Source of the DNA: Hymenobacter sp.
GTDB taxonomy: Bacteria; Bacteroidota; Bacteroidia; Cytophagales; Hymenobacteraceae
Direction of reading: 5' to 3'
DNA length: 35,450 bases
Assembly: GCA_025356245.1 (NCBI GenBank)
Contig: JANXUO010000489.1
Location: 1-35,450, forward strand
The notes under the pieces are model-generated. The model worked only from the letters and a program-made list of their open reading frames with translations, had not been told where the DNA came from and did not search any database. Both the position numbers and the translations under genes were made by a program. Position 1 is the stretch's first letter. Each line of letters opens with the position of its first letter. This document shows positions 22,779 to 30,550 of the stretch, in pieces.

Positions 22779-25049
22779 TTAGCGGATTTCGAGGCGTTGC
22801 GTGGTCACGGCGTTAGCTGCCGTAAGGCGCAACGTGTACAGGCCCGGCTTCAGCGCCGTGGTGGCCAGCGCACCCGTCAGTTGCCCGTCGCGCACGGCCA
22901 CTTGCTGGGTGGCAACCGTCCGGCCGAAGGCATCGAAGAGCACCGCCACGGCGGTGGTACCGGCCACGCCCGCCGACTTGAAGGTCAGCGGATTGCCAAC
23001 CTGTCCGGGGTTGGGGTACGTAACGAGGAGCGCCCGTTCGGCAGCGGGGACGGCCGTTGCCCCTTCCGGGGCTTCGAAGCGCAGGGCAAAGCGTTGGTCG
23101 TGGCTCGTGCCCTGGGCCGTGAAGGCGTAGCGGGCCTGCCGGGTCAGCTCCTGCGAGCGGCCGGTGTGGCGGTCGGTGAGGTACACGCGGGTGCCCCGGG
23201 CCAGGGTGTTGCGGGTCAGGGCCAGGGCGTAGGCGTGGCCGGCTTCGAGCGTGTGCAGCCCCAGGGGCACGGTCACGGCCCCGGCCAGGGCGGGCAGGGC
23301 GTTGAGGGCGCACTGTTCGGCGGCGGCGTTCACGGTGAACAGGGTCGGGTTGCCCACGTTGTCGGCGGGGCGCACGGCGTCGTAGCGGGCGTCGTGGCCG
23401 GGCGTGGCATTGGCCCGAAAACTCACCTGGGCGTGGTCGCGCAGGCCGGTGAACTCGTCGGTCAACTGGAAAACGGCGGCCGGCACAGCCGCTACGGCGG
23501 TAAGCTTAACTTTACCAGTGGCAACTACGGCGGTGGTTCCGGCGGCCGACCGGTAGAAAGGCGTCACGGTGCCGGCGGAAGGGACGGCAGTGGTGAGGCG
23601 GTGGTAATTGTAGAAGTAGAACGGTTGGGGGGTGTTGTCCACTTTACGGACAAAGAAGCCCTGCATGGTCGGAAAGTAGCGCGTTTGCAGCGTGTTGGCC
23701 ACGGGCTGGCCCTGTGCGTCGTAGGCCCCCACCTCTCCGGTGGCGGTGTTGATGTACTGGTAGATACCGTTGTTGATGCGGAAGGGGTTGCAAGGGTCTG
23801 CGGGCAGGGGCTCCCCTGAGTGGTAAAAGTACACCGTGGCATCGAACCCCCCGGGGTTGCCGGTGGCGTCGTGCAGGTTGTCGGTCATCATGGCGTACGC
23901 GTCAATGGGGCTGGGGTAAGGGTTGCCCAGCAGGTGCCAGCCCGAGGCGGAGGCGTTGGCACCCCGCGTGAGCGCAGCGGTGGCGTAATCGCCGGTGTTC
24001 GGCTCCCCCGACAGCACGGCCTTGGCCGTGGCCGCAATCTGCACGTTGTAGCCGCGCGTGGTTTCCAGCGGGGTGGCCAGGTCAGCCGGGGAGCCCCAGC
24101 CGTATTCGAAGGCGCTAAGGGGCAAGAATGCGCAGCCAGCGGGCGGGGTGCCCGTGCGCGGGGGCACCGTGGCCGGCACCGAGGGCTCGTTAAAATAAAA
24201 GACGTTGGGCAAGGGCGAGGGCGTGGTGTTGTCGGGGTAGGAATACGCCGGGTTGACCACCGGCGCAAAGCCCGTCGTGGCGAGTGAGCCCACCGTCACG
24301 CCCGCCACCGGGCTGGAAAAATGGCGGTAGCCCGTCGAGCCATTGCCCGGCAGCACGCCGTTGGTGGTCGGGTCGATGGCCCGCTCCACGGATACGCTGC
24401 CGGTCATTTGCCCGGCCCCGGTAATGGCAATCATGCCGGTGGTGGTGGCGGCATCGGAGGTGAGGCGAACGTGTGCATCGGCATTCACGTTGAATGCCTG
24501 CACCGTGGCGACGCGGGCAATTTTCACCTGATTGGTGGTCGTGAAAGTAGTAACGGCATTGTTGCTGAACTTCACGTCGTTCAGCGTTGTGTTGCCCGTG
24601 CCGCTGATTGTAACCGGAAGTACCGGACCGCTAAAGTACTTGAATTCGAGCAAGCTGCTGCCGCCGCTGGCAACGGTGCCGTTGTTGGTGAGGTTGCCCA
24701 CCACATTCAGGGTGCCGTTGTTGGTCAGGGTGCTGGCGTTGCTGACGAAGCCCCGGACGGTTAAGTCACTGCCAGCGTTTATCGTCAAAGTGGGCACGTT
24801 TGAGCCGCTAGGTGCGCTGATGGTAAGGGACTTGCAGTTGCGGCCGAAGGTTGATACCACGGGGTAACGGCCGTTGGTCGTAGTTCCGATGACGACGTTG
24901 GAGGAAACGCCCGGTTGCAAACCACTACTCCAATTTGCATCGTCTGTCCATTTAGTGGAGATGGGGCTATTAACCCATGTGGCTGTTTGGGCGTGGGCGG
25001 ACGAGGCCAGCAGCATCAGCGCTGCTACGAATTTTAAAAAGTTTTCCAT
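22779..25049 (-). CDS. T9SS-exported beta-rich surface protein
   Basis: 756 residues. Signal peptide MENFLKFVAALMLLASSAHAQ. The start of the mature protein, ATWVNSPISTKWTDDANWSSGLQPGVSSNVVIG, is the W-x-D-x-x-NW pattern seen at the head of beta-helical modules in large Bacteroidota surface proteins. Short repeating strands follow (LTINAGSDLTVRGFVSNASTLTNNGTLNVVGNLTNNGTV). From residue ~230 comes the shared module GYRHFSSPVAGVTVGSLATTGFAP, GWHLLGNPYPSPIDAY, MQGFFVRKVDN, and the last ~70 residues are a T9SS sorting domain (LLVTYPNPGQVGNPLTF to GLYTLRLTAANAVTTQRLEI). Same direction as the giant cargo downstream, with 207 bp between them containing two hairpins, so separate transcription is likely. 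Enzymatic function is not suggested. Confidence 0.9.
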   Translation of the reverse strand: MENFLKFVAALMLLASSAHAQTATWVNSPISTKWTDDANWSSGLQPGVSSNVVIGTTTNGRYPVVSTFGRNCKSLTISAPSGSNVPTLTINAGSDLTVRGFVSNASTLTNNGTLNVVGNLTNNGTVASGGSSLLEFKYFSGPVLPVTISGTGNTTLNDVKFSNNAVTTFTTTNQVKIARVATVQAFNVNADAHVRLTSDAATTTGMIAITGAGQMTGSVSVERAIDPTTNGVLPGNGSTGYRHFSSPVAGVTVGSLATTGFAPVVNPAYSYPDNTTPSPLPNVFYFNEPSVPATVPPRTGTPPAGCAFLPLSAFEYGWGSPADLATPLETTRGYNVQIAATAKAVLSGEPNTGDYATAALTRGANASASGWHLLGNPYPSPIDAYAMMTDNLHDATGNPGGFDATVYFYHSGEPLPADPCNPFRINNGIYQYINTATGEVGAYDAQGQPVANTLQTRYFPTMQGFFVRKVDNTPQPFYFYNYHRLTTAVPSAGTVTPFYRSAAGTTAVVATGKVKLTAVAAVPAAVFQLTDEFTGLRDHAQVSFRANATPGHDARYDAVRPADNVGNPTLFTVNAAAEQCALNALPALAGAVTVPLGLHTLEAGHAYALALTRNTLARGTRVYLTDRHTGRSQELTRQARYAFTAQGTSHDQRFALRFEAPEGATAVPAAERALLVTYPNPGQVGNPLTFKSAGVAGTTAVAVLFDAFGRTVATQQVAVRDGQLTGALATTALKPGLYTLRLTAANAVTTQRLEIR

Positions 25050-25979
25050 GACGGTTGTGTTGGGTTGAATTGGGTCAAAGTTTGAAAAAAAGTAAGGTAA
25101 ATGCGTGGTTGCTCGTTTTGTATTTGCTCGCCTTCCAGTGTGTTCGCCTTCCGAAATTAAAGGGTGAAAAAGATGGTCCCGATGAGTAGTAGCGTAGGCA
25201 GCAGAAAGTTAAGGGTGAGAAAGAAACCGTAAAACCAAACCAACCGCCGCGCACACCCGTGTACAAGCCGTCGCCGGCCGTTTTCCGTAACCAACAGCGG
25301 CCCCGGCGGCGGCGCAATGGCCGCCCAACCGAATGCCGAACGCCGGCCCGCGCCAGCCCCGAACGCGCCCGGCCGCCAACGCCCGGCCCAAAGCCAAACG
25401 ACGCAGCGCGGAACCTCGCCCGAAAGCCAGTCGCACAACCAGGAAAAAAGGGTATTCGCTCTCCGGGCCAACGGCCTCGGGCAACCACGCAACCCGGCTG
25501 CGGCCCCGCCGCCCGCCAAAAGCAGGAAGAGCGGACGAAACGCAAACCGAAAAAAGAAAAACCGCCGCCGGGAACGGGAAAGGAACCGGCAACGGGCAGC
25601 AGGCGTAACCGGCACTAGGCGGCCGGGGGCAACGACGGTAAAACGCTAAGCTAAATTTTCTAAGGATGTGGGCAAAAGCGTGGCGAGCAACCACAGCACA
25701 AACGTAACGAATTATGTTGGATTGGGCAAGCGTTGCGCTGTGTTTTTAATGACCTTATTTTTAAACTATTTTCAGGGGGGGGGGGTATAATAAACTGATT
25801 TACAGCGCATTAAGTAAAAAATATTAGAAATATTATTTTTACGTTACGGCGGTTCGCGTCGCTGCCGGTGCGCCAGCGGCCGGATTCCGGTTCCCAGCGC
25901 CGGGCCGGGTGCGCCCCGCGTGGTAGCGGCCCTGCCACCGGTGCTAACCCGCTCATTCCGTGGGGCTACGCGGCAGCCG
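25050..25979. other. Gene-poor region with T-depleted island and G11 tract
   Basis: No convincing gene. Overlapping frames exist on both strands but have no recognisable domain, and all three plus-strand frames stay open at 25321-25620 simply because that strand has only about 12 T in 300 nt. The translations are extremely basic (KKKNRRRERERNRQR) and look like composition artefacts. From 25650 the DNA turns AT-rich, with a G11 run at 25775-25785 followed by TATAATAA. An 11-bp inverted repeat (GTGGTTGCTCG at 25105, CGAGCAACCAC at 25684) brackets the T-poor part. The 25050-25150 end should contain the promoter of the gene at 22779-25049. Confidence 0.6.
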
Positions 25980-27152
25980 TCACCGAATAATCGTGCTGCG
26001 CTCGAAGGTCCGTTCGCGGTCGAAGAGGAACCGGTAGGTGGCGTGGGTTTTGCGAATTTTGCCCCCGATGGAGCGCATGAGCACCATCATGCGGGGGTTG
26101 AAATCGCCGACCCAGTTCATCTCGCAGTCGGTGTAGCCCGCGTCTTCGATGCCCTGCCGGCCGGCGGCGTTGAGGGCCATGTCCACGCCCGTGCCCTGGT
26201 GGGCGGGCACTACGCCGTAGATGAGGCCCAGGCACTTTTTGTGGGCGCGGCGCTGGTAGCGCCAGCGGGCCAGCACGAAGCGCAGCTTGCCCAGCAAATC
26301 CAGGCGGCGGCCGACGTGCCGAAAAATCTGGTTCAGTTCGGGCAGGGTGATGAAGAAGGCCACCGGCTCGTCGTGGTGGTAGGCAAACCAAAGCAGGCGC
26401 TCATCCAGCACCGGCTGCATTTCCTGCACAATGGCCTGGGCCTTAATCAACGACATATCGGCTACGCCGGAGTGCCGCGCCCAGGCCAGGTTATAAACGT
26501 GCTGGAAGTCGCGGGCCATTTTGTCGGCTTCGGCTTTGCGGGCGTGCTCGAAGCGGTAGCCCTGCGCTGGCAGCTCGGCCAGGCGCTGGGCAAAGGCGGC
26601 GTGCAGCGGCAGCCGCACGGGCCGGTAGCAGGTGTACTGTTTAAAGAAAACTTGGAACCCGTAGCCCTCAAACAGCGCCTGATAATAGGGCGGGTGCCAA
26701 AACATTCCGTAGTTCGGCTCCCACTCGAACCCGTCAATCAGCAGGCCCCAGAACCGGTCGCGCTCGCCGAAGTTGATGGGGCCGTCCATGGCTTGCATCC
26801 CGCGCTGGGCCAGCCAGTGGCGGGCCGCGTCGAAGAGCAGCCGGGCGGCTTCGGGGCTGTTTTCGCACTCGAAAAACCCCAGGCCGCCGGTGGGTAAATC
26901 GAGGTTTTTGCTGTCCACGCTCTCGCGGTTGAGGAAGGCGGCCACGCGGCCCAGGGCCGTGCCGTGCGCGTCTGTCACGAGCCAGCGGATGGCCTCGCCG
27001 GTGGCGAAGTTGGGGTTTTTGGCCGGGTCGAAGGCCGATTCAATCGCGTCGTCGAGCGGGCCGATGTACACGGGGTTGGCCCCGTGCAGGCGGCGGGGCA
27101 GGTCCAGAAACTGACGGTGCTGGGCGGGGGTCGTGACTTCGAGGAGTTGCAT
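25980..27152 (-). CDS. Conserved GNAT-like protein of unknown substrate
   Basis: 390 residues from ATG 27152; the frame upstream of it is a shadow of the desaturase gene. The N-terminus MQLLEVTTPAQHRQFLDLPRRLHGANPVYIGPLDDAIESAFDPAKNPNF and GTALGRVAAFLNRESV resemble the family of ~380-residue Bacteroidota and proteobacterial proteins annotated as GNAT or hypothetical (YghO-like). GFFECENSPEAARLLFDAARHWLAQRGMQAMDGPINF is the central GNAT-like part, LWFAYHHDEPVAFFITLPELNQI a second acetyltransferase-like strand pair, and GLIYGVVPAHQGTGVDMAL has the V-x-P-x-x-Q-G-x-G acetyl-CoA binding pattern. Two GNAT-like halves seem to be present. It is divergent from the desaturase gene, sharing the 27153-27404 region. 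Acyl transfer is likely; substrate unknown. Confidence 0.8.
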   Translation of the reverse strand: MQLLEVTTPAQHRQFLDLPRRLHGANPVYIGPLDDAIESAFDPAKNPNFATGEAIRWLVTDAHGTALGRVAAFLNRESVDSKNLDLPTGGLGFFECENSPEAARLLFDAARHWLAQRGMQAMDGPINFGERDRFWGLLIDGFEWEPNYGMFWHPPYYQALFEGYGFQVFFKQYTCYRPVRLPLHAAFAQRLAELPAQGYRFEHARKAEADKMARDFQHVYNLAWARHSGVADMSLIKAQAIVQEMQPVLDERLLWFAYHHDEPVAFFITLPELNQIFRHVGRRLDLLGKLRFVLARWRYQRRAHKKCLGLIYGVVPAHQGTGVDMALNAAGRQGIEDAGYTDCEMNWVGDFNPRMMVLMRSIGGKIRKTHATYRFLFDRERTFERSTIIR

Positions 27153-27166
27153 GGGCGGTGGGCGGG

Positions 27167-27196
27167 GCGGGCTTGAAGGGAGCGGGCTTGAAGGGA
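27167..27196. repeat. Two direct copies of a 15-bp unit
   Basis: GCGGGCTTGAAGGGA is repeated twice in tandem in the divergent intergenic region, just upstream of the GNAT-like gene. The rest of 27153-27404 is GC-rich with no recognisable site. Confidence 0.7.
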
Positions 27197-27404
27197 GCGG
27201 GGGGCCGGGCAAGAAGCCCGACGGCGCGGGGTTTAGGGCGCAATATCCGCCCCAAAACCCGCGCCTGGCGACCGAAGCGGCGGCGGCTTCGGCGGCAAGC
27301 ACCCCCGAAGCCTGCGCCGCCGGACCGGCAGCGGCGGCCGGAACTGGCCCCAGCAACAAAGCCAGCCGGCCGAACTTCGCCCCCCACGGCCCCGTTTCAG
27401 GGCC

Positions 27405-28250
27405 ATGCCCGACCCTGCCGCTTACCCCGCCGCGTCCGCTGCCCCCGCCGCCGCCGTGCCCCTGCCCGCCGCCCGCCACTTTGCCGACCTCGTGCCCATC
27501 ACGCCCTGGCAACGGGCCACTACGCTGGCCCTGCCGTTTGCCTGCGCGGGGCTGTTTTTTGTGTTTGCGGCGGCGGGCTGGTGGGTGCCGGCCGTGGGGC
27601 TGCTCATGGCCCTGAGCTTCCTCACCTACGGCTCGACCTCGCACGACCTGGTACACGCCAACCTGGGCCTGAGCCGCCGGGCCAACCGCTTCTTCCTGAG
27701 CGTGATTGAGCTGCTGGCCCTGCGCAGCGGCCACGCCTACCGCCTGGCCCACCTGCACCACCACGCCCGCTACCCCGCCCCCGACGACATTGAGGGAGCC
27801 GCCGCCGGAATGTCGTTGCCCCGCGCCCTGCTCGAAGGCGTCACCTACAATTTCAAGCTCCACTTCTGGGCCTTGCGGCAGCCCCAGGGCGACAAAACCT
27901 GGGTGCGGGCCGAGGGCTGGGCCTGCCTCGCGCTGCTGGCCGGGGCCGCCGCCGCCGCCGCCGCCGGGCACTGGCTGCCCCTGCTCTACGTGGGGCTGAT
28001 GACGCTGGGCAGTTGGGTGTTGCCGGTCATGACCTCGTATATGCCGCACCATCCGGCCGGCGACGGCCCGCTGCTGCAAACCCGCCTCTTCCGGGGCAAG
28101 GTGGCCTCGGTCATCGCCATCGAACACCTTTACCACCTCGAACACCACCTCTACCCCGCCGTCCCCCATCACCACTGGCCCCAACTGGCGCGGCGGCTCG
28201 ACCCGTACTTCGAGGCCAACCAAGTGCCCGTCACCAAGCTGTGGTTCTGA
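27405..28250 (+). CDS. Membrane fatty-acid desaturase / carotenoid hydroxylase family enzyme
   Basis: 281 residues, ATG at 27405. The three histidine boxes that bind the di-iron centre are present: HDLVH (80-84), HLHHH (116-120) and EHLYHLEHHLYP with PHHHW (240-258). Hydrophobic stretches at ~38-75 and ~172-210 fit the usual pairs of membrane helices between the boxes. The family inserts double bonds or hydroxyls into lipid chains or carotenoid rings using O2; HDLVHANLG and the absence of a cytochrome b5 domain leave both fatty acid and carotenoid (CrtR-like) substrates open. The stop codon overlaps the next gene's start by one base (TGATG), so the two products are translationally coupled. 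The N-terminal 25 residues are Ala/Pro-rich and possibly disordered. Confidence 0.88.
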   Translation: MPDPAAYPAASAAPAAAVPLPAARHFADLVPITPWQRATTLALPFACAGLFFVFAAAGWWVPAVGLLMALSFLTYGSTSHDLVHANLGLSRRANRFFLSVIELLALRSGHAYRLAHLHHHARYPAPDDIEGAAAGMSLPRALLEGVTYNFKLHFWALRQPQGDKTWVRAEGWACLALLAGAAAAAAAGHWLPLLYVGLMTLGSWVLPVMTSYMPHHPAGDGPLLQTRLFRGKVASVIAIEHLYHLEHHLYPAVPHHHWPQLARRLDPYFEANQVPVTKLWF

Positions 28251-29278
28251 TGCTCGCCGCCGTTCCCGTTTCCCGCGTACCGCCGTCTGTTGCCCTTGGC
28301 CGCCCGGCCCGGCCGTGGCGGTCCGATGGCCCCCGGCTGCTGGCGCTGGTGGGGGCGGGGCTGCTGGGGTGCGGCGCGGTGGCGCTGGGGCTGGCGGCCA
28401 CCCAAACGCTGCTGCCGCACGACGTGGCCTACCTGGGCGTGGTGGCCGCGCAGGTCTGCGGCACTGCCCAGGGCGGGCGCATCCTGCATTTCATGTTCCA
28501 CGACCGCACCGCGTTTGGCGGGGCCGTCATCGCCATCGGGCTGCTCTACGTCTGGCTGGCCGAAGGGCCGTTGCGGCAGGGCCACGCCTGGGCCTGGTGG
28601 CTGTTTGCGCTCAACGGGGCGGTGGGGTTTGGCAGTTTTCTGGCCTTCTTGGGCTTTGGGTACTACGACACCTGGCACGGGGCCGCCACGGCGCTGCTGC
28701 TGCCCGTGTTTGTGGGGGGGCTGGTGCGTTCGTGGGCGGGGGTGTGCGGCCCGCGCCACGTCCGCGCCCTGTGGCGGCCGGCGGCGGCCGGCGCGGCGGC
28801 GTGGCGCGGCCGGGCGGGGGCGGGCCGCACCTGCCTGCTGGCGGCGGCGGCGGGTATGCTGGTGGCGGGCCTCACCATCACGCTGGTTGGCTCGACGCAG
28901 GTGTTTGTGCCCCAGGATTTGCAGTACATGAACCTGACGATGAAGGAGCTATTGGTCATCAGCCCGCGCCTGGTGCCGCTCATCGCCCACGACCGGGCCG
29001 GGTTTGGGGGGGCGCTGGCGGCGGTGGGCGTGGCCATGTTTTTTGCGGTGTGGTGCGCGGCACCGCAGCCGGGCCTGTGGCGGGTGCTGGCGGCGGCCGG
29101 CGCGGCGGGCTTCGCCACGGCCATCGGGGTGCATCCGCTCATCGGCTACACCGACGCCGGCCACCTCGCCCCGGCCTTTGCCGGGCTGGCTCTGTTCGGG
29201 GCTGGGCTGGGCCTGAGCTACCGGGCCATGCACCCGGCAGCGGCCGGCGCGGGCCGCTCCGGGGCGACGGTTGGGTAA
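28250..29278 (+). CDS. Polytopic membrane protein with internal duplication (HDRxxFGGA motifs), coupled to desaturase
   Basis: 342 residues from ATG 28250, overlapping the desaturase stop by one base; the longer open frame upstream is a shadow. It has about eight hydrophobic segments. Two halves align: TQTLLPHDVAYLGV..RILHFMFHDRTAFGGAVIAIG (51-97) and TQVFVPQDLQYMNL..RLVPLIAHDRAGFGGALAAVG (216-260), each followed by three membrane helices and ending GYYDTWH / GYTDAGH. The repeated invariant His-Asp-Arg and Phe-Gly-Gly after a helix suggest a buried functional site in each half. I do not recognise a named family. Coupling to a di-iron desaturase suggests a role in the same lipid or carotenoid step, for example electron delivery, complex assembly or product handling; this is inference only. 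Confidence 0.82.
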   Translation: MLAAVPVSRVPPSVALGRPARPWRSDGPRLLALVGAGLLGCGAVALGLAATQTLLPHDVAYLGVVAAQVCGTAQGGRILHFMFHDRTAFGGAVIAIGLLYVWLAEGPLRQGHAWAWWLFALNGAVGFGSFLAFLGFGYYDTWHGAATALLLPVFVGGLVRSWAGVCGPRHVRALWRPAAAGAAAWRGRAGAGRTCLLAAAAGMLVAGLTITLVGSTQVFVPQDLQYMNLTMKELLVISPRLVPLIAHDRAGFGGALAAVGVAMFFAVWCAAPQPGLWRVLAAAGAAGFATAIGVHPLIGYTDAGHLAPAFAGLALFGAGLGLSYRAMHPAAAGAGRSGATVG

Positions 29279-29282
29279 CCGG

Positions 29283-29430
29283 CTGCTGTTGCGCGGGCAA
29301 TTCGAGCGTCTTGTGTTTCGGGTTGTTTCTCGTTGCTTGTTGCTCGTTGCTTGTTGCGTTAGTGCCTCAAAAACTGTCCAGAAACCACCAACAAGCAACA
29401 AGAAACAAGAAACAGCCCGCGTAACAGCAG
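29283..29430. repeat. 148-bp palindromic intergenic repeat
   Basis: Outer arms 29283-29298 and 29415-29430 match with one mismatch in 16 (CTGCTGTTGCGCGGGC). Inner arms are simple GTTGCTTGTTGCTCGTTGC-type and CAACAAGCAACAAGAAACAA-type runs. It starts 5 bp after the membrane protein stop and could also act as a terminator. Nothing else was seen up to 29515. Confidence 0.75.
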
Positions 29431-29515
29431 TAATCGGGTAGGCCGTCGGCCTCAACCGCCGGGCCGGGGTTGCGTACAGAGTCCCGTTCTTCGCCTTCTT
29501 TTTTCCCTGATTCAC

Positions 29516-30067
29516 ATGAATAAATTCTCTGCCCTTTGCACGGCGCTGGCCTTTTCGGCCTTCACGGCCGTGCTGGCCCCCGCCGTGGCGCAAGCCCAAA
29601 CCGCTGGCCGCCCCGAAATGGGCACCCTGCCCGAAGCCTACCGCGACGACAAGCAACTGAGCGTAACCGTGGTGCGCTACGGCCCCAAGGCCAACAAGCA
29701 GGCCCTGGTCGAACTCGCCGGCCTCGACCATCCCTGGAACCGCCGCATCTTTCTGGCCAACGTCGTGGACGTGGCCCGCCGCGCCGGCGAAGTCAAGAAT
29801 TCGTACTGGATTCAGCTTGCCGGCAAGCCCTGGGGCCTCGTAGCGCAAGACTTGGGCTACGGCGGCCCGATGCTGAACCTGTGCGAAGACGGCGACACCG
29901 GCAAGAACGTGCGCTACCCCATCTATTACAGCAAGGAACTTTCGGAGCAGAGCAACGCGCAGTTCATGCTCACGGCCTACCTGGAGCAGGAAAAGGACCC
30001 CAAACGGGCCACGGCCCGCTACAAAGGCAACGCCACCGCCGCCCGGCTGCGGGCCGGCGGCAAATAA
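29516..30067 (+). CDS. Small secreted protein of unknown function
   Basis: 183 residues, ATG 29516. Signal peptide MNKFSALCTALAFSAFTAVLAPAVAQAQ. The mature part is a single ~140-residue domain with LSVTVVRYGPKANKQALVELAGLDHPWNRRIFLANVVDVAR and NSYWIQLAGKPWGLVAQDLGYGGPMLNLCEDGD, with alternating strands and helices. One Cys only. It ends in a basic tail (ATARYKGNATAARLRAGGK), with no sorting domain, so it is probably periplasmic. I do not recognise the family. It is monocistronic: preceded by a palindromic repeat and followed by a strong terminator. Confidence 0.82.
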   Translation: MNKFSALCTALAFSAFTAVLAPAVAQAQTAGRPEMGTLPEAYRDDKQLSVTVVRYGPKANKQALVELAGLDHPWNRRIFLANVVDVARRAGEVKNSYWIQLAGKPWGLVAQDLGYGGPMLNLCEDGDTGKNVRYPIYYSKELSEQSNAQFMLTAYLEQEKDPKRATARYKGNATAARLRAGGK

Positions 30068-30124
30068 GCCAACCACCAGCCCGTCGGACCTGTGAGCCGC
30101 CCGCCCGGCAAAACCCTTTTTTGC

Positions 30125-30162
30125 AAAAAAGCCCTTCGAACGTGCGTTCGAAGGGCTTTTTT
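30125..30162. terminator. Bidirectional rho-independent terminator
   Basis: Perfect 18-bp stem AAAAAAGCCCTTCGAACG / CGTTCGAAGGGCTTTTTT with a 2-nt loop, followed by T. It serves the secreted protein gene on the plus strand and the tRNAs on the minus strand. Confidence 0.93.
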
Positions 30163-30165
30163 TGG

Positions 30166-30240
30166 TGGGAGATACTGGATTCGAACCAGCGACCCCCTGC
30201 GTGTGAAGCAGGTGCTCTAAACCAACTGAGCTAACCTCCC
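30166..30240 (-). tRNA. tRNA-Val (anticodon CAC)
   Basis: 75 nt on the minus strand. Acceptor stem GGGAGGT / ATCTCCC with discriminator A, D arm GCTC..GAGC, anticodon stem CCTGC/GCAGG with loop TTCACAC (anticodon CAC, reading GUG), and T arm CTGGTTCGAATCCAG. The 3' CCA is not encoded. It is transcribed together with the next tRNA, 23 nt upstream on this strand. Confidence 0.95.
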
Positions 30241-30263
30241 GGTTGTATCCAAATGAAAAAAAG

Positions 30264-30338
30264 TGGGAGATACTGGGTTCGAACCAGTGACCCTCTGCTT
30301 GTAAGGCAGATGCTCTGAACCAGCTGAGCTAATCTCCC
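30264..30338 (-). tRNA. tRNA-Val (anticodon UAC)
   Basis: 75 nt on the minus strand. Acceptor stem GGGAGAT / ATCTCCC with discriminator A, D arm GCTC..GAGC, anticodon stem TCTGC/GCAGA with loop CTTACAA (anticodon UAC, reading GUA and other GUN), and T arm CTGGTTCGAACCCAG. CCA is not encoded. The promoter should lie in 30339-30400. Confidence 0.95.
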
Positions 30339-30550
30339 CGGTAGCGGACGTTTTCCGGTTTGGGACTACAAAGGTGCGGCGTTTTTTTGAGAATGCCAAA
30401 TCGAGGGGTCCGATTTTTTGCCCGGCGCGGGGCCGAATGTTCTGTTGCGCCGCCGCTTTTCCTGCTTGCCGTAACGTATCGGGGCAAACGCCGTTAAAGC
30501 GCGAAATTGCCCCTTCGGCAAGCCCTCCTTCACCTCTTTTTACTTTTCTG

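Noticed and set aside
25075-25694. Several overlapping frames on both strands (91-161 codons)
   Set aside because: No domain, no signal peptide of convincing form, and openness is explained by T depletion. Kept only as an unexplained region.
27155-28223. Upstream extension of the minus-strand GNAT-like frame
   Set aside because: It is antisense to the desaturase gene and low complexity; the natural start is the ATG at 27152.
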